Assembly: GCA_001013295.1 (NCBI GenBank)
Contig: LAZY01000022.1
Location: forward strand, 1 to 64,000
Reading direction: 5' to 3'
Length of the DNA: 64,000 nucleotides
Source: Chryseobacterium indologenes
Lineage (GTDB): Bacteria; Bacteroidota; Bacteroidia; Flavobacteriales; Weeksellaceae
Positions 8,185 to 16,582 of this stretch are shown here, in pieces (positions within the stretch are counted from its first letter, which is position 1; each line of letters begins with the position of its first letter). The notes below the pieces were generated by a model that worked only from the letters and a program-made list of their open reading frames with translations, was not told the DNA's origin and searched no databases. The position numbers were made by a program, and so were the translations under genes.

Positions 8185-8796
8185 ATGAGAGTAAAATACA
8201 ACAGAGTTTCTACATTACTTCAAACCGGAAATCGTTTTGAAGCAGACAAAGAAAAATATGATATGGTTTTTCTTGATAAAATATCTGGATCAGTAAGTTT
8301 TAAAGACCGTCCTAAATCTAAAGAACTCATTAAATTGATTGAAGAAGGGAGAGTTTCAGAAATCGTGGTAGAAGAGTTTTCAAGACTTGGAAGAAACACC
8401 GGAGATGTAATCCAAACACTTGAATGGTTGGAAGATGAGAAGATTAATGTGGTTGTAAGAAATATAGGTCTTCAGTCCAGACCTAACGGTAAGAAAAACG
8501 CAATATGGAAAATGATTTCTTCTGTAATGTCTTCACTATATGAAATGGAACTTGAGAATATTTTGGAAAGAACTAGTGTTGGGAGAATGGTTTATCTTCA
8601 GAATGGTGGGGTTTTAGGAAGGCCAATGGGAACCAATGAAGGTGATTCCAACTTTATTAACAAACCAAAAAATAAGAAGGCATTAGAATATCTTAAGAAA
8701 GGAAGACCCCTGAGAGAGATAAGTAAAATTCTTGAAATGTCAACAAAGACGGTTATGAAAGTAAAAAAAGTGGCAATAAAACTTGAAATGATTTAA
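8185..8796 (+). CDS. Serine recombinase (resolvase/invertase family)
   Basis: A 203-residue protein with the resolvase catalytic domain: the nucleophile Ser9 in YNRVST, the conserved EEFSRLGRN segment (about 74-82) with its arginines, and an E-helix MELENILERTSVGR that makes the dimer interface. The C-terminal 45 residues form a helix-turn-helix (REISKILEMSTKTVMKVKK). The length fits small resolvases/invertases, not large integrases. It may resolve element multimers, invert a segment, or help mobilise the element. No obvious pair of inverted crossover sites was found around it. Confidence 0.88.
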   Translation: MRVKYNRVSTLLQTGNRFEADKEKYDMVFLDKISGSVSFKDRPKSKELIKLIEEGRVSEIVVEEFSRLGRNTGDVIQTLEWLEDEKINVVVRNIGLQSRPNGKKNAIWKMISSVMSSLYEMELENILERTSVGRMVYLQNGGVLGRPMGTNEGDSNFINKPKNKKALEYLKKGRPLREISKILEMSTKTVMKVKKVAIKLEMI

Positions 8797-9109
8797 TTTA
8801 AAAATTGTATCCTAAGATATATAATACTAGTTGTTTCCTTCGGCAAAATAATATTTTAAGAATTTTGAAAAAAATATTACGAATTTGAAATAGATATCGA
8901 TGTTTTCGAGTGTAATAAAATTAATATTTACCCTAGGTAAAGAGTGAAAAAGCTTTATTTATAACGTTATAAATGGGATTTTATTTTTAGTTTAAATTTA
9001 AACCGGGTATTATAATTTCAGGCAAAAAAGGTTTAAAAAGATAGTGTAAAAGTTCTTTAAATATGAAAAATGGCTAATAAAATTACTAAAATAAGTATAC
9101 TTTAGATAC
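8797..9109. other. Intergenic region with two perfect palindromes
   Basis: No gene is visible in this 313-base AT-rich stretch. It holds a 16-base perfect palindrome TTTATAACGTTATAAA (8958-8973) and, 16 bases further, a 14-base palindrome GTTTAAATTTAAAC (8990-9003). Both lie downstream of the recombinase and of the convergent regulator gene, so they could be recombination or regulator sites. Confidence 0.45.
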
Positions 9110-9421
9110 TTATTTAGCAGTTTGTTTTTTCAAAATCTCTAATAAATCTTCTTGAGATTTTATTATTTTTTTCCAATTAATCTCTGAAGAAGAAAATATT
9201 TGATCCTCAATTATCATATTCCCTTCACCTCTAAATAACCAGTTGGCATTCAAATCAGAATACCGGTATAGTATTTTTGCTATATTTTCCTGAGATAATC
9301 CTCCTCTTTTTCTCCCCTTTCCGATTATACCTACAGAAATACCTGTCTCAACGGTAAGTTTATTATCGTTTAAACCTTTGTATTCCATGTATTTATCTAA
9401 TCTCTCAAAAAAATCATTCAT
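9110..9421 (-). CDS. XRE-type helix-turn-helix regulator
   Basis: The start at 9421 gives a 103-residue protein that opens directly with the N-terminal helix usual for Bacteroidota XRE regulators (MNDFFERLDKYMEYKGLNDN). The upstream extension to 9523 would add a hydrophobic stretch of 34 residues and is probably not translated. The helix-turn-helix runs through KLTVETGISVGIIGKGRKRG, followed by NIAKILYRYSDLNANWLFRGE, the family's signature. It is divergent from the gene at 9493 and probably represses both promoters, as in phage-type switches. Confidence 0.82.
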   Translation of the reverse strand: MNDFFERLDKYMEYKGLNDNKLTVETGISVGIIGKGRKRGGLSQENIAKILYRYSDLNANWLFRGEGNMIIEDQIFSSSEINWKKIIKSQEDLLEILKKQTAK

Positions 9422-9436
9422 TATTGCTATATATTT

Positions 9437-9467
9437 ATTGATTTGTATTGAAATATTGATATATTTG
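9437..9467 (+). promoter_or_regulatory. Candidate promoter for the cargo genes
   Basis: A -7 box TATATTTG (9460-9467) fits TAnnTTTG exactly. The -33 position carries ATTG (9437-9440) at 19 bases, one mismatch from TTTG. It lies in the divergent region between the XRE-type regulator and the small protein at 9493. Repeated ATTGA words here could be operator half-sites. Confidence 0.4.
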
Positions 9468-9492
9468 TTTCGTATTTGAAACAAAGTAAGCA

Positions 9493-9699
9493 ATGGATAA
9501 AAATACGCAAAAAAGACTGACATACAATACTCAAATAGTCAAAGTTCTCTCATCATCTTTTCAGGTTTCTGAATATTTCGTCCGTGAAAGTATCAAGGGA
9601 AACAAGAGTAGTTTCACTGCGGATGAAATAAAGAAAAAATACAATGAACTTAATAACCCAACTCTTGAAAAATTAGAAGAATATAAAAAAGGAAAATAA
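9493..9699 (+). CDS. Small conserved helical protein next to XRE regulator
   Basis: A basic 68-residue protein without a named domain. The stretch QKRLTYNTQIVKVLSSSFQV resembles small Bacteroidota proteins that often sit divergently from an XRE-type regulator; the rest is predicted helix rich in Lys and Glu. It is separated by 2 bases from the downstream lipoprotein gene, so they are probably co-transcribed. A DNA-associated or antirepressor role is possible but unproven. Confidence 0.6.
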   Translation: MDKNTQKRLTYNTQIVKVLSSSFQVSEYFVRESIKGNKSSFTADEIKKKYNELNNPTLEKLEEYKKGK

Positions 9700-9701
9700 C
9701 T

Positions 9702-10160
9702 ATGAAAAAAACTCAATTAATCATTGGAATCAGCATTCTGTTATCATCATGTGGAAACCACAGTGATGAATCATTAGAAGAAAAGAACACAACTAATCAA
9801 CTTATAGGAGTTTGGCACAGATATAAAACAGTTGTTTTTAGCGGAAAGGATAATACAATCCTAAAATCTTATGAACACTCAAAATGTGAAAAGGAGTCGA
9901 TTCATGAGTTTAAGAACAATAATAAGTATTATCTCACAACTTTTGTCATGAATTTTTCAACAAATCAATGTAAACAATCCGGTACTATAGAACAACTACC
10001 GTATATTTACAATCCTACCACCAAATTACTTGACATTGATGGGGAAAAATATTACTTAAATAAATTAACCAACCAAGATATGGAACTTCAGGAATATGAT
10101 TATTACGATCAAAACGGAGATGGTCAAAAAGACAAAAAGATTGACTACTACAGAAAATAA
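9702..10160 (+). CDS. Small lipoprotein of unknown function
   Basis: The 152-residue product starts with a lipoprotein signal (KKTQLIIGISILLSSCG), with the lipid-carrying Cys at about residue 17. The mature part begins NQLIGVWHRY, a phrase seen in lipocalin-like lipoproteins where a beta barrel follows. It contains two further Cys that could form a disulfide. It lies between the small helical protein and a membrane protein, upstream of the VgrG gene. It could be an immunity protein for a neighbouring or lost effector; the sequence does not decide this. Confidence 0.6.
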   Translation: MKKTQLIIGISILLSSCGNHSDESLEEKNTTNQLIGVWHRYKTVVFSGKDNTILKSYEHSKCEKESIHEFKNNNKYYLTTFVMNFSTNQCKQSGTIEQLPYIYNPTTKLLDIDGEKYYLNKLTNQDMELQEYDYYDQNGDGQKDKKIDYYRK

Positions 10161-10183
10161 CATATACATTAAAATATAACCGG

Positions 10184-10981
10184 ATGTACTATAATGATTA
10201 CCTAAACCTATTTGACCCCGAATCCTTATTATCTCCCAATTTTATTATTTCATTTCTTATCTGTTTTGGATTCTTTTTGTTTCTGTCCCATTTAATTTTT
10301 GGAAAACGTTCTGGTAAAGATCATACATCTATTATTTTGAACAAATCTTTAAACATTGTTGGATATATAGTCTATTCTTTTTTACTGATTACAATCATTG
10401 ATTATAATTACAATTTCGACAAAACAGGATTTTGGTTCTCTGAATTTGAACCTGTACCTGATATAATAAAACAACATATCAATGAAAAGTACTCTGATAA
10501 TAATGAATCACATCAAGAAAATAATATTGAATCGACTTATACAGGCTTTAATTGGTCAGAAATAAGTATCACTCCTGAAGCGGAAAAATTTATTAATACT
10601 TCAAAAGTAATTAGTCAATATAATCTTAATGATGAACAGATATTACAATTAAAAAAAATATTGAGTGATCCCAACCCAGACCCAAAAGATTTATCCGGAA
10701 AATCATGTAGTTCTGAAACAAAGAATTGTAAATGGTGTGGAAAGGAATTCATTCTTGAAAGCAAATATTATTCCTCTAAACAATTGTTGAGTAATATCGT
10801 AGAACCTGCCGAAGATCCACTTCAATTAATAGGACTTTTAATAAACATTGGTTATGTTGATCCGGTTAAATGTATTGACAGTTATGAGAATGGAAATAAA
10901 TACCAGTGTATTGTTACTGAGGATAAAGAATTTTGTTCTTTAAAATGTGAAAAAGAATTTAAAAATTCTCGCGGATATTAA
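10184..10981 (+). CDS. Membrane protein with C-terminal cysteine-rich domain
   Basis: 265 residues with two transmembrane helices (about 20-40 and 62-82), then a charged region. The C-terminal 100 residues hold a CxxC pair (NCKWCGKEF) and a later CSLKC, spaced like a zinc ribbon split by an insertion. No family name is recognised. It precedes the VgrG gene but is separated from it by a strong hairpin terminator, so it belongs to the preceding transcript. Confidence 0.55.
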   Translation: MYYNDYLNLFDPESLLSPNFIISFLICFGFFLFLSHLIFGKRSGKDHTSIILNKSLNIVGYIVYSFLLITIIDYNYNFDKTGFWFSEFEPVPDIIKQHINEKYSDNNESHQENNIESTYTGFNWSEISITPEAEKFINTSKVISQYNLNDEQILQLKKILSDPNPDPKDLSGKSCSSETKNCKWCGKEFILESKYYSSKQLLSNIVEPAEDPLQLIGLLINIGYVDPVKCIDSYENGNKYQCIVTEDKEFCSLKCEKEFKNSRGY

Positions 10982-11007
10982 AAAACTAATCACATTATAG
11001 AAAAGTG

Positions 11008-11045
11008 TCTGTTAAATTGTCGTAGAACTACGACAATTTAACAGA
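11008..11045 (+). terminator. Very strong hairpin terminator upstream of vgrG
   Basis: An 18-base arm (11008-11025) and its exact complement (11028-11045) are separated by only two A residues. A T-rich tail follows. It insulates vgrG from the upstream genes; the near-continuous palindrome could also be a cruciform or protein site. Confidence 0.8.
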
Positions 11046-11126
11046 TTTATTTAAAATTAGATAAAGGATATAATATTTTTATCTAACTTTAGTGATATAA
11101 TTTCATTAAAACACACAAATATTATT

Positions 11127-14100
11127 ATGAAAAAAAAAGCCTCCAATTCTGAGAAGATTTCGGAGAATCACATTAAAGGTATAAACCGTGTAGTGAAACT
11201 TGATATTGTCGTTAACAGGAAACAAATCAGTCACTTCAAACACTTTCGATTACAACAGAGTGTCCGAAGACACCACTACTTTGAATTGACATTATCTCAT
11301 GATTCTTTGGAAGAAATACAAAATCACAATCTTGAAGATGCCCAATTATTTTTAGGAAAGAGATTGACAGCAATTTTTAAATATAAAGATTCCGAAAATG
11401 AAAGTCCAGAAAGAACATTTGTAGGGGTTGTTACCAAAGTTGCGTTCAGTCAGGAAGAAATGAGTTTGGGAAATATTGTATTAAAAGGATATAGTCCTAC
11501 CATACTTATGGATTCCGCCCCTCATACTCAAAGTTTCGGAGGGGATCAACCTATAAACACATTCATTATTGCCGATAGAATTATCAAAGAAACACTAGGG
11601 ACAAGTAATTTTGATTTCAGGATAAAGACACTGAATAAAAGTTATATTAATTATAGTTCCCAGTATTGCGAAACACATTACAACTACCTTGCGAGAATTG
11701 CGGAATCTTACGGAGAACAGTTTTATTATGATGGTGAGGTTTTACATTTTGGAGAATTACCACCTCATGAATCCCCTCTCCAACTTACATACGGTAGTAA
11801 TGTTACAGATATTCAGGTAGAATTAAAGGCGGTTCACACCAAACCAGAATACTTTGGATATAACAGTAGTAGTCATTCAAAAATGTTAGGGTCAGATAAC
11901 AAAATTAAACATTTAGGGGATCTATCATCTAAAGCCTATGAATTAAACGAAAATATCTTTAAAACACGGTCACTTACACCTACTCCAATCAATGCCAATA
12001 TGTTCATGGATGTTGATGATTCCCAAAAAAGCGCCAGAGGGAGTGCCTCAGTAGAAGTCTTTACTGTATCGGGAAACACCAGTGTCCCCTTTTTATATAC
12101 CGGGTGTGTTGTTGATTTGAAAATGAGAAAACCAGACAGTAATGAAACCTCTTATTTTACAAGACTTATGATTACTGAAGTAGAACATGAAGTAGATACA
12201 AGGGGATATTATACAGGAAGTTTTGAAGCGATAGCCGAAGGAACAGGATTTATGCCTAAACCTGATTTTGTAACCCCTAAAGCGGAACCACAGGTTGCCA
12301 CCGTAATTTCCAATATTGATCCATTAAATCAGGGAAGAATACAGGTACAATTTGACTGGATGGTCAATGATACAACCCACTTTATCAGAATGATGAGTCC
12401 TGATGCAGGTGGAACAGGTGTTGTAAGTCAAAACAGAGGTTTTTTGGCGATTCCTGAAATTGGAGATCAGGTAATGGTAGGTTTTGAATATAACAACCCT
12501 GATTTTCCTTTTGCCATGGGTGGAATGTTTCATGGAAAAAATGGTGTGGGTGGAAATATAGACAATCACATAAAATCTATCCAGACAAGAAGTGGAAATA
12601 AAGTTATTTTTAATGATGCTGAAGGTCAAGGAAGTATTCGAACAGAAGATGGAAGTACTAACTTTATTTATTTAGACGGAGAGGGGAATATAAGAATAAA
12701 TGCCCCTAATAATATCATATTTGAGGCGGGGAATAATTTAGATATGAATATTGGAAACAACATGACATTTAATGTTGTAAATAATGCGGTATTCAACATT
12801 TTTCAAAAAATGATGGTTAATTCACCTACCCTATTACAGAATATTACAGAATTTTTTCATACCCAAGCGGGTAAAGCCGTAATAAACTCTGACAATGAAA
12901 TTAAAATTGAAGCAAAGGAAACTAATGTAGCTGGAACTCAGAAACTGTTTATGCACTCGGATCAAAATACAGTTGTAAACAGTAAGGGAATTGTGGACAT
13001 GCACGGTAAACAGGGAAATAATCAAACTAACAAACCTCAAAATTATAAATATGTTCCTGTTTATGTAGATGAAAGATGCCTGGTAAGTTTTAGACCAAAA
13101 AATGATTGGGGTGGAAAAGGATATGGTTTTGATTGGATAAGAGTTGGAGATACAAAGATTCCCGGAGATGTTTATTATGGAAAAGAAGTCGGAAAATATA
13201 GAGATTCAAGCGGCGCACTATTTCAGGTTTATGAAAATGAAGATGGTAAACCACCTGTAAGTTTTTTCATCAGTGATAAAAATGATTTTATCTCTTTAAT
13301 GTCTAACTTTAATCCTCATGCGTATAGTGTTAAAAATAAGAAAGGGAAAAAAGTGATGGTAAATTATTGTGTTCCTTGGTTGACTTTATATCCTAAAACA
13401 ATTGTGAAAAATATTAAACAACCTAATGGAAAGATTGTTCCAACAACATTAACATCAACTTATAATAATACTATTGCGACACTGAGAACCATTTTAAATA
13501 TTCAAAAAAAACCAGAAAAATTAGAATTTGAATATGATGACAAATTGCTCAAAATAGTTAATAAACCTCTTCCTCTTACGGTTGGAAAACATGAAATAGA
13601 GATAACCATAACTTGTTTAAAAGAACTTAAAAGTGAACAACCAGTTAAAGTTATCGCCACTTATAAAGATTCGAAAGGAACAGAAGAAAAATCTTTAGCA
13701 GGAAAATTACGGATTGCCCAAAACAAAAAAAGATTTAAAGCCAAAGTGGTATTTGTTCAAGTATATACTGATATAGGAAATCGTGTTAGAATTGGAAGAC
13801 CTGTTGGAAGAGAGGCAGAACTAAAAAAATATATGAACCAAGCCTTAATTACTCCGTTTTTTGAAAAAACAGTAACTTTAGATATGAGTGTTGATGTTGA
13901 TCCTAAAACTAAGCAGAGACACAATAGAAAAAGCAACTTTAATAGAAAAGCTAATATTATTAATAACCCACAAGGGGGAAGTGATAAGTGGATTGAAAAC
14001 TCCATAGGAGATAATTTATCTGACTATTTAAATGAAGAATTCTATAAACAATATGGGAAAAAAAAGTATCAAAATATTTACAAAGTATATTTTATAAATG

Positions 14101-14378
14101 AAGAGAACCCACATATAGCAGGAATCGGTAGAACAATGGATGATCCTACTGCAAAAACAATACTCGTTTTCAAAGCTGGATTTAATGATAGCACTATTGC
14201 CCATGAAGTATTCCATTCGATGGGACTATATCATAGTTTTGATAATGATTCAAAATTCACTTTTGAACAATACGTTACCGATAATATAATGGATTATTCT
14301 GACTTACAGGGATTACCTGTTATTAGCACTTATCACTGGCAGTGGGCAATCCTACAAAGTAGATCGGAAAAAGAATAA
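11127..14378 (+). CDS. vgrG: VgrG spike protein with C-terminal metzincin-type protease domain
   Basis: The 1083-residue protein begins with a gp27-like module (about 20-380). A gp5-like OB fold follows (about 390-470, ATVISNIDPLNQGRIQVQFD), then a repetitive beta-helix needle (NIRINAPNNIIFEAGNNLDM, to about 640). The remaining 430 residues are an extension. It ends in a zinc protease: HEVFHSMGLYH at 1026-1036 gives three zinc-binding His and the catalytic Glu, and NIMDY about 20 residues later is the metzincin Met-turn. This makes it an evolved VgrG of a Bacteroidota (subtype iii) type VI secretion system, delivering a protease to a rival. The core secretion genes are not in this window. The next gene encodes a candidate immunity lipoprotein. 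Confidence 0.9.
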   Translation: MKKKASNSEKISENHIKGINRVVKLDIVVNRKQISHFKHFRLQQSVRRHHYFELTLSHDSLEEIQNHNLEDAQLFLGKRLTAIFKYKDSENESPERTFVGVVTKVAFSQEEMSLGNIVLKGYSPTILMDSAPHTQSFGGDQPINTFIIADRIIKETLGTSNFDFRIKTLNKSYINYSSQYCETHYNYLARIAESYGEQFYYDGEVLHFGELPPHESPLQLTYGSNVTDIQVELKAVHTKPEYFGYNSSSHSKMLGSDNKIKHLGDLSSKAYELNENIFKTRSLTPTPINANMFMDVDDSQKSARGSASVEVFTVSGNTSVPFLYTGCVVDLKMRKPDSNETSYFTRLMITEVEHEVDTRGYYTGSFEAIAEGTGFMPKPDFVTPKAEPQVATVISNIDPLNQGRIQVQFDWMVNDTTHFIRMMSPDAGGTGVVSQNRGFLAIPEIGDQVMVGFEYNNPDFPFAMGGMFHGKNGVGGNIDNHIKSIQTRSGNKVIFNDAEGQGSIRTEDGSTNFIYLDGEGNIRINAPNNIIFEAGNNLDMNIGNNMTFNVVNNAVFNIFQKMMVNSPTLLQNITEFFHTQAGKAVINSDNEIKIEAKETNVAGTQKLFMHSDQNTVVNSKGIVDMHGKQGNNQTNKPQNYKYVPVYVDERCLVSFRPKNDWGGKGYGFDWIRVGDTKIPGDVYYGKEVGKYRDSSGALFQVYENEDGKPPVSFFISDKNDFISLMSNFNPHAYSVKNKKGKKVMVNYCVPWLTLYPKTIVKNIKQPNGKIVPTTLTSTYNNTIATLRTILNIQKKPEKLEFEYDDKLLKIVNKPLPLTVGKHEIEITITCLKELKSEQPVKVIATYKDSKGTEEKSLAGKLRIAQNKKRFKAKVVFVQVYTDIGNRVRIGRPVGREAELKKYMNQALITPFFEKTVTLDMSVDVDPKTKQRHNRKSNFNRKANIINNPQGGSDKWIENSIGDNLSDYLNEEFYKQYGKKKYQNIYKVYFINEENPHIAGIGRTMDDPTAKTILVFKAGFNDSTIAHEVFHSMGLYHSFDNDSKFTFEQYVTDNIMDYSDLQGLPVISTYHWQWAILQSRSEKE

Positions 14379-14444
14379 AAATACTATCTCCTATTTTTAT
14401 AAATTAGATGATAAAAATGCTGAAATCTAAAAATTTATTGAACA

Positions 14445-15152
14445 ATGAAAAAACTACTTTATATATGTTTTCTATCATTTATTTCATCCTGTAATTCACA
14501 GGATAAAAAAGAAGATACAAAAACAATGAAACCCCCAACCGCAATAAAACACAATACAATGAACACTCAATACGACTATAAAAAATTAATAGATGAAAAA
14601 ACGGAACACTTTGATATTAAAAAATACCAAATAGGAAATATTGATGAGTTAGGAAAAAGTTATGAATTAAAGAATGGTACAAAAGTAGAAGAGTTTGGAG
14701 AAAAGGATAAAGGATATTTTAGTGATTCAACACCAAAAAACTCTTTATTTACTATCTATAAAGAATTTTCATCCAAAGGTACTATCTTACGTAAATGGGT
14801 AAATTTCAGAAACGGTGGAGGACCTGTAGGAATTAAATATGAATATGATGACTCTGGAAAACTTATCAAAAAAACAGATATGGATAAAGGATATACCATA
14901 ACAGCGGATGATATTATTGACTATTGTAAAAAGAATGAAATTGATTTGTTCTCTGATTATACCCACATAGATAAAAATTATGACGGAGGTTCTCAAAAAC
15001 TTTATTTAGTTAATTACAGAGGAAAATATGAGGGAAAATTCGGGGCGAGAATAATAATTGTTATTGATGGGAATAATGGGAACGTATTAAAAGTTACCTC
15101 AATAAATGGAAAACATAATGATTCTTCGGAAGTCTTGTATGAGAAAAAATAA
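14445..15152 (+). CDS. Lipoprotein, candidate immunity protein to the VgrG protease
   Basis: 235 residues with a lipoprotein signal (KKLLYICFLSFISSCNS, lipid Cys at about 16). The mature protein is hydrophilic, rich in Lys, Asp and Tyr, and without a recognised domain; GGPVGIKYEYDDSGKLIKK recalls repeat-type periplasmic proteins. It starts 66 bases after vgrG and is followed 5 bases later by the PAAR-like gene. A lipoprotein between a toxin-bearing VgrG and its tip is a typical place for an immunity protein that would neutralise a periplasmic protease. This assignment is by position only. Confidence 0.6.
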   Translation: MKKLLYICFLSFISSCNSQDKKEDTKTMKPPTAIKHNTMNTQYDYKKLIDEKTEHFDIKKYQIGNIDELGKSYELKNGTKVEEFGEKDKGYFSDSTPKNSLFTIYKEFSSKGTILRKWVNFRNGGGPVGIKYEYDDSGKLIKKTDMDKGYTITADDIIDYCKKNEIDLFSDYTHIDKNYDGGSQKLYLVNYRGKYEGKFGARIIIVIDGNNGNVLKVTSINGKHNDSSEVLYEKK

Positions 15153-15157
15153 TCATT

Positions 15158-15511
15158 ATGCCACAAAAAATCACGGATACAGCCCAATTATCTTGTAATC
15201 AAGGAACAACACTAAGTAATTTAAGTGTTACAAGTCAGGATTTTACAACAGCCGAAGGAAAATATATTGCCACAGAAAAAGATAAGGAAACAAATGTCAA
15301 CATTAAACCTTTTGGTCAGTGTAAATTAAAACCTTCATCAGGAGGATATTTACCGTGTGTTCCAACACCAACAATATGGCGAGAAACAACAGAAAAAGAT
15401 ACAATAAACAATTATAAAATTCTAACAGAAGATTCTTTCTGTATGTGCGGTACAGGAGGAAAAATAAGTATAGAAAACAAAGGACATGGAGAAGAACATG
15501 CAGTAGAGTAG
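15158..15511 (+). CDS. PAAR-like tip protein (DUF4280)
   Basis: 117 residues matching the DUF4280 PAAR-like family. An N-terminal QLSCNQGTTLSNLSV is followed by a mid segment QCKLKPSSGGYLPCVPTPT and an end SFCMCGTGGKISI. The spaced cysteines could bind a metal at the apex, as in PAAR proteins. It would sharpen the VgrG spike. Its position five bases behind the candidate immunity gene makes a three-gene secretion cargo unit. Confidence 0.82.
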   Translation: MPQKITDTAQLSCNQGTTLSNLSVTSQDFTTAEGKYIATEKDKETNVNIKPFGQCKLKPSSGGYLPCVPTPTIWRETTEKDTINNYKILTEDSFCMCGTGGKISIENKGHGEEHAVE

Positions 15512-15535
15512 ATAATTGAAGAAACTGTATATTAA

Positions 15536-15591
15536 CGTTTAAATTTAAATCATTTTAATTCTTCACACCAAACCCTAAAGAATTAAAATTT
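15536..15591 (+). terminator. Terminator after the secretion cargo genes, with an A/T palindrome
   Basis: ATTTTAATTCTT (15552-15563) pairs with AAGAATTAAAAT (15578-15589), a 12-base stem. Just before it lies CGTTTAAATTTAAAT (15536-15550), identical to the complement of 2206-2220. Confidence 0.6.
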
Positions 15592-15673
15592 CTATATACT
15601 AAAGTATATTTCTCTTAATTAACTTTTTCCAAAATTGATAACTTAATTTATTAGTTATTAGTTTTCTATAATA

Positions 15674-16483
15674 ATGACTATGTTAACAAAAATTCCACGC
15701 CAAGAAGTTGAAGATAGAATAAAAGAGATTGTCGATGATATTAATGCACCATCTTTTTCTAAGAAATTGAATTCTCCCCATTTAATTACAATTAATACTA
15801 AAAGTTGGTTTGAATCATCTGAAAAACATTGGAATAGAAAAATTAAAAATGAACTTATATTACCTATTTATATAGACAAAAAACACTTAACACGTACACT
15901 GTTAATAATAGATTTTTTAGTCAAACTGATAGAATATAGGGGACATTCATTTAAAATTGTTCGAGAGAATCATAATGTGATTGTAATGTGTGGTCGGGAA
16001 ATTAATATGAGTATTAGAAATGTTGGTAAGTATGAGGATAACAATGACTCGTATAGATCAAGAGATTTTATTTTAACTGAAATATTATGTATCCAGATTT
16101 ACGAAGACACTTGGAATCGAAAGGAATGGAAGGATACTCCATATTCTGGATTAGAGAGGAAGTTAATCAGAGTTATTGCATATACTGAATTGTACGCAGA
16201 ATATTCACATCGATACCACTTACAGTTAAAAGAGAGTTGGCGTCAGCAAGAAGTAATTAGACAGGAAGAGATTAGAAAAAGAACTGAGATTGAAAATGAA
16301 AACAAAAAAATCGAAAAATTAATTACAGAAACGGAGAATTTTTATAAGGCTAAGAAAATAGAAAGGTATCTTATTGAAAGAAAGGAATTCCTTATACAAA
16401 ATAATCTCTTTTCAAACGAAGAAAAACTTTATTTTGAATGGGGAATGAGCCATTGTAGAAAATTATATCCTTTTATGGACTAA
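15674..16483 (+). CDS. Hypothetical protein with C-terminal coiled coil
   Basis: The 269-residue protein is not recognised. The first 190 residues look like a compact mixed alpha/beta domain with many Trp, His and Arg residues. From about 195 a charged helix rich in Glu, Arg and Lys (RQEEIRKRTEIENENKKIEK) predicts a coiled coil. It has no signal or membrane segment, so it is cytoplasmic. It stands alone between the secretion cargo and the PD-(D/E)XK/FRG pair, in a place where elements keep defence genes, but no catalytic motif supports a function. A second Met (residue 3) is an equally possible start. Confidence 0.55.
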   Translation: MTMLTKIPRQEVEDRIKEIVDDINAPSFSKKLNSPHLITINTKSWFESSEKHWNRKIKNELILPIYIDKKHLTRTLLIIDFLVKLIEYRGHSFKIVRENHNVIVMCGREINMSIRNVGKYEDNNDSYRSRDFILTEILCIQIYEDTWNRKEWKDTPYSGLERKLIRVIAYTELYAEYSHRYHLQLKESWRQQEVIRQEEIRKRTEIENENKKIEKLITETENFYKAKKIERYLIERKEFLIQNNLFSNEEKLYFEWGMSHCRKLYPFMD

Positions 16484-16582
16484 CGTGACTAACCACATTT
16501 AATAAATAATAACCAATAAATTCATGAATCTAAATTAATAATGTTTAAAAACATTTACATTTGAATTATAAACAAAATAACA

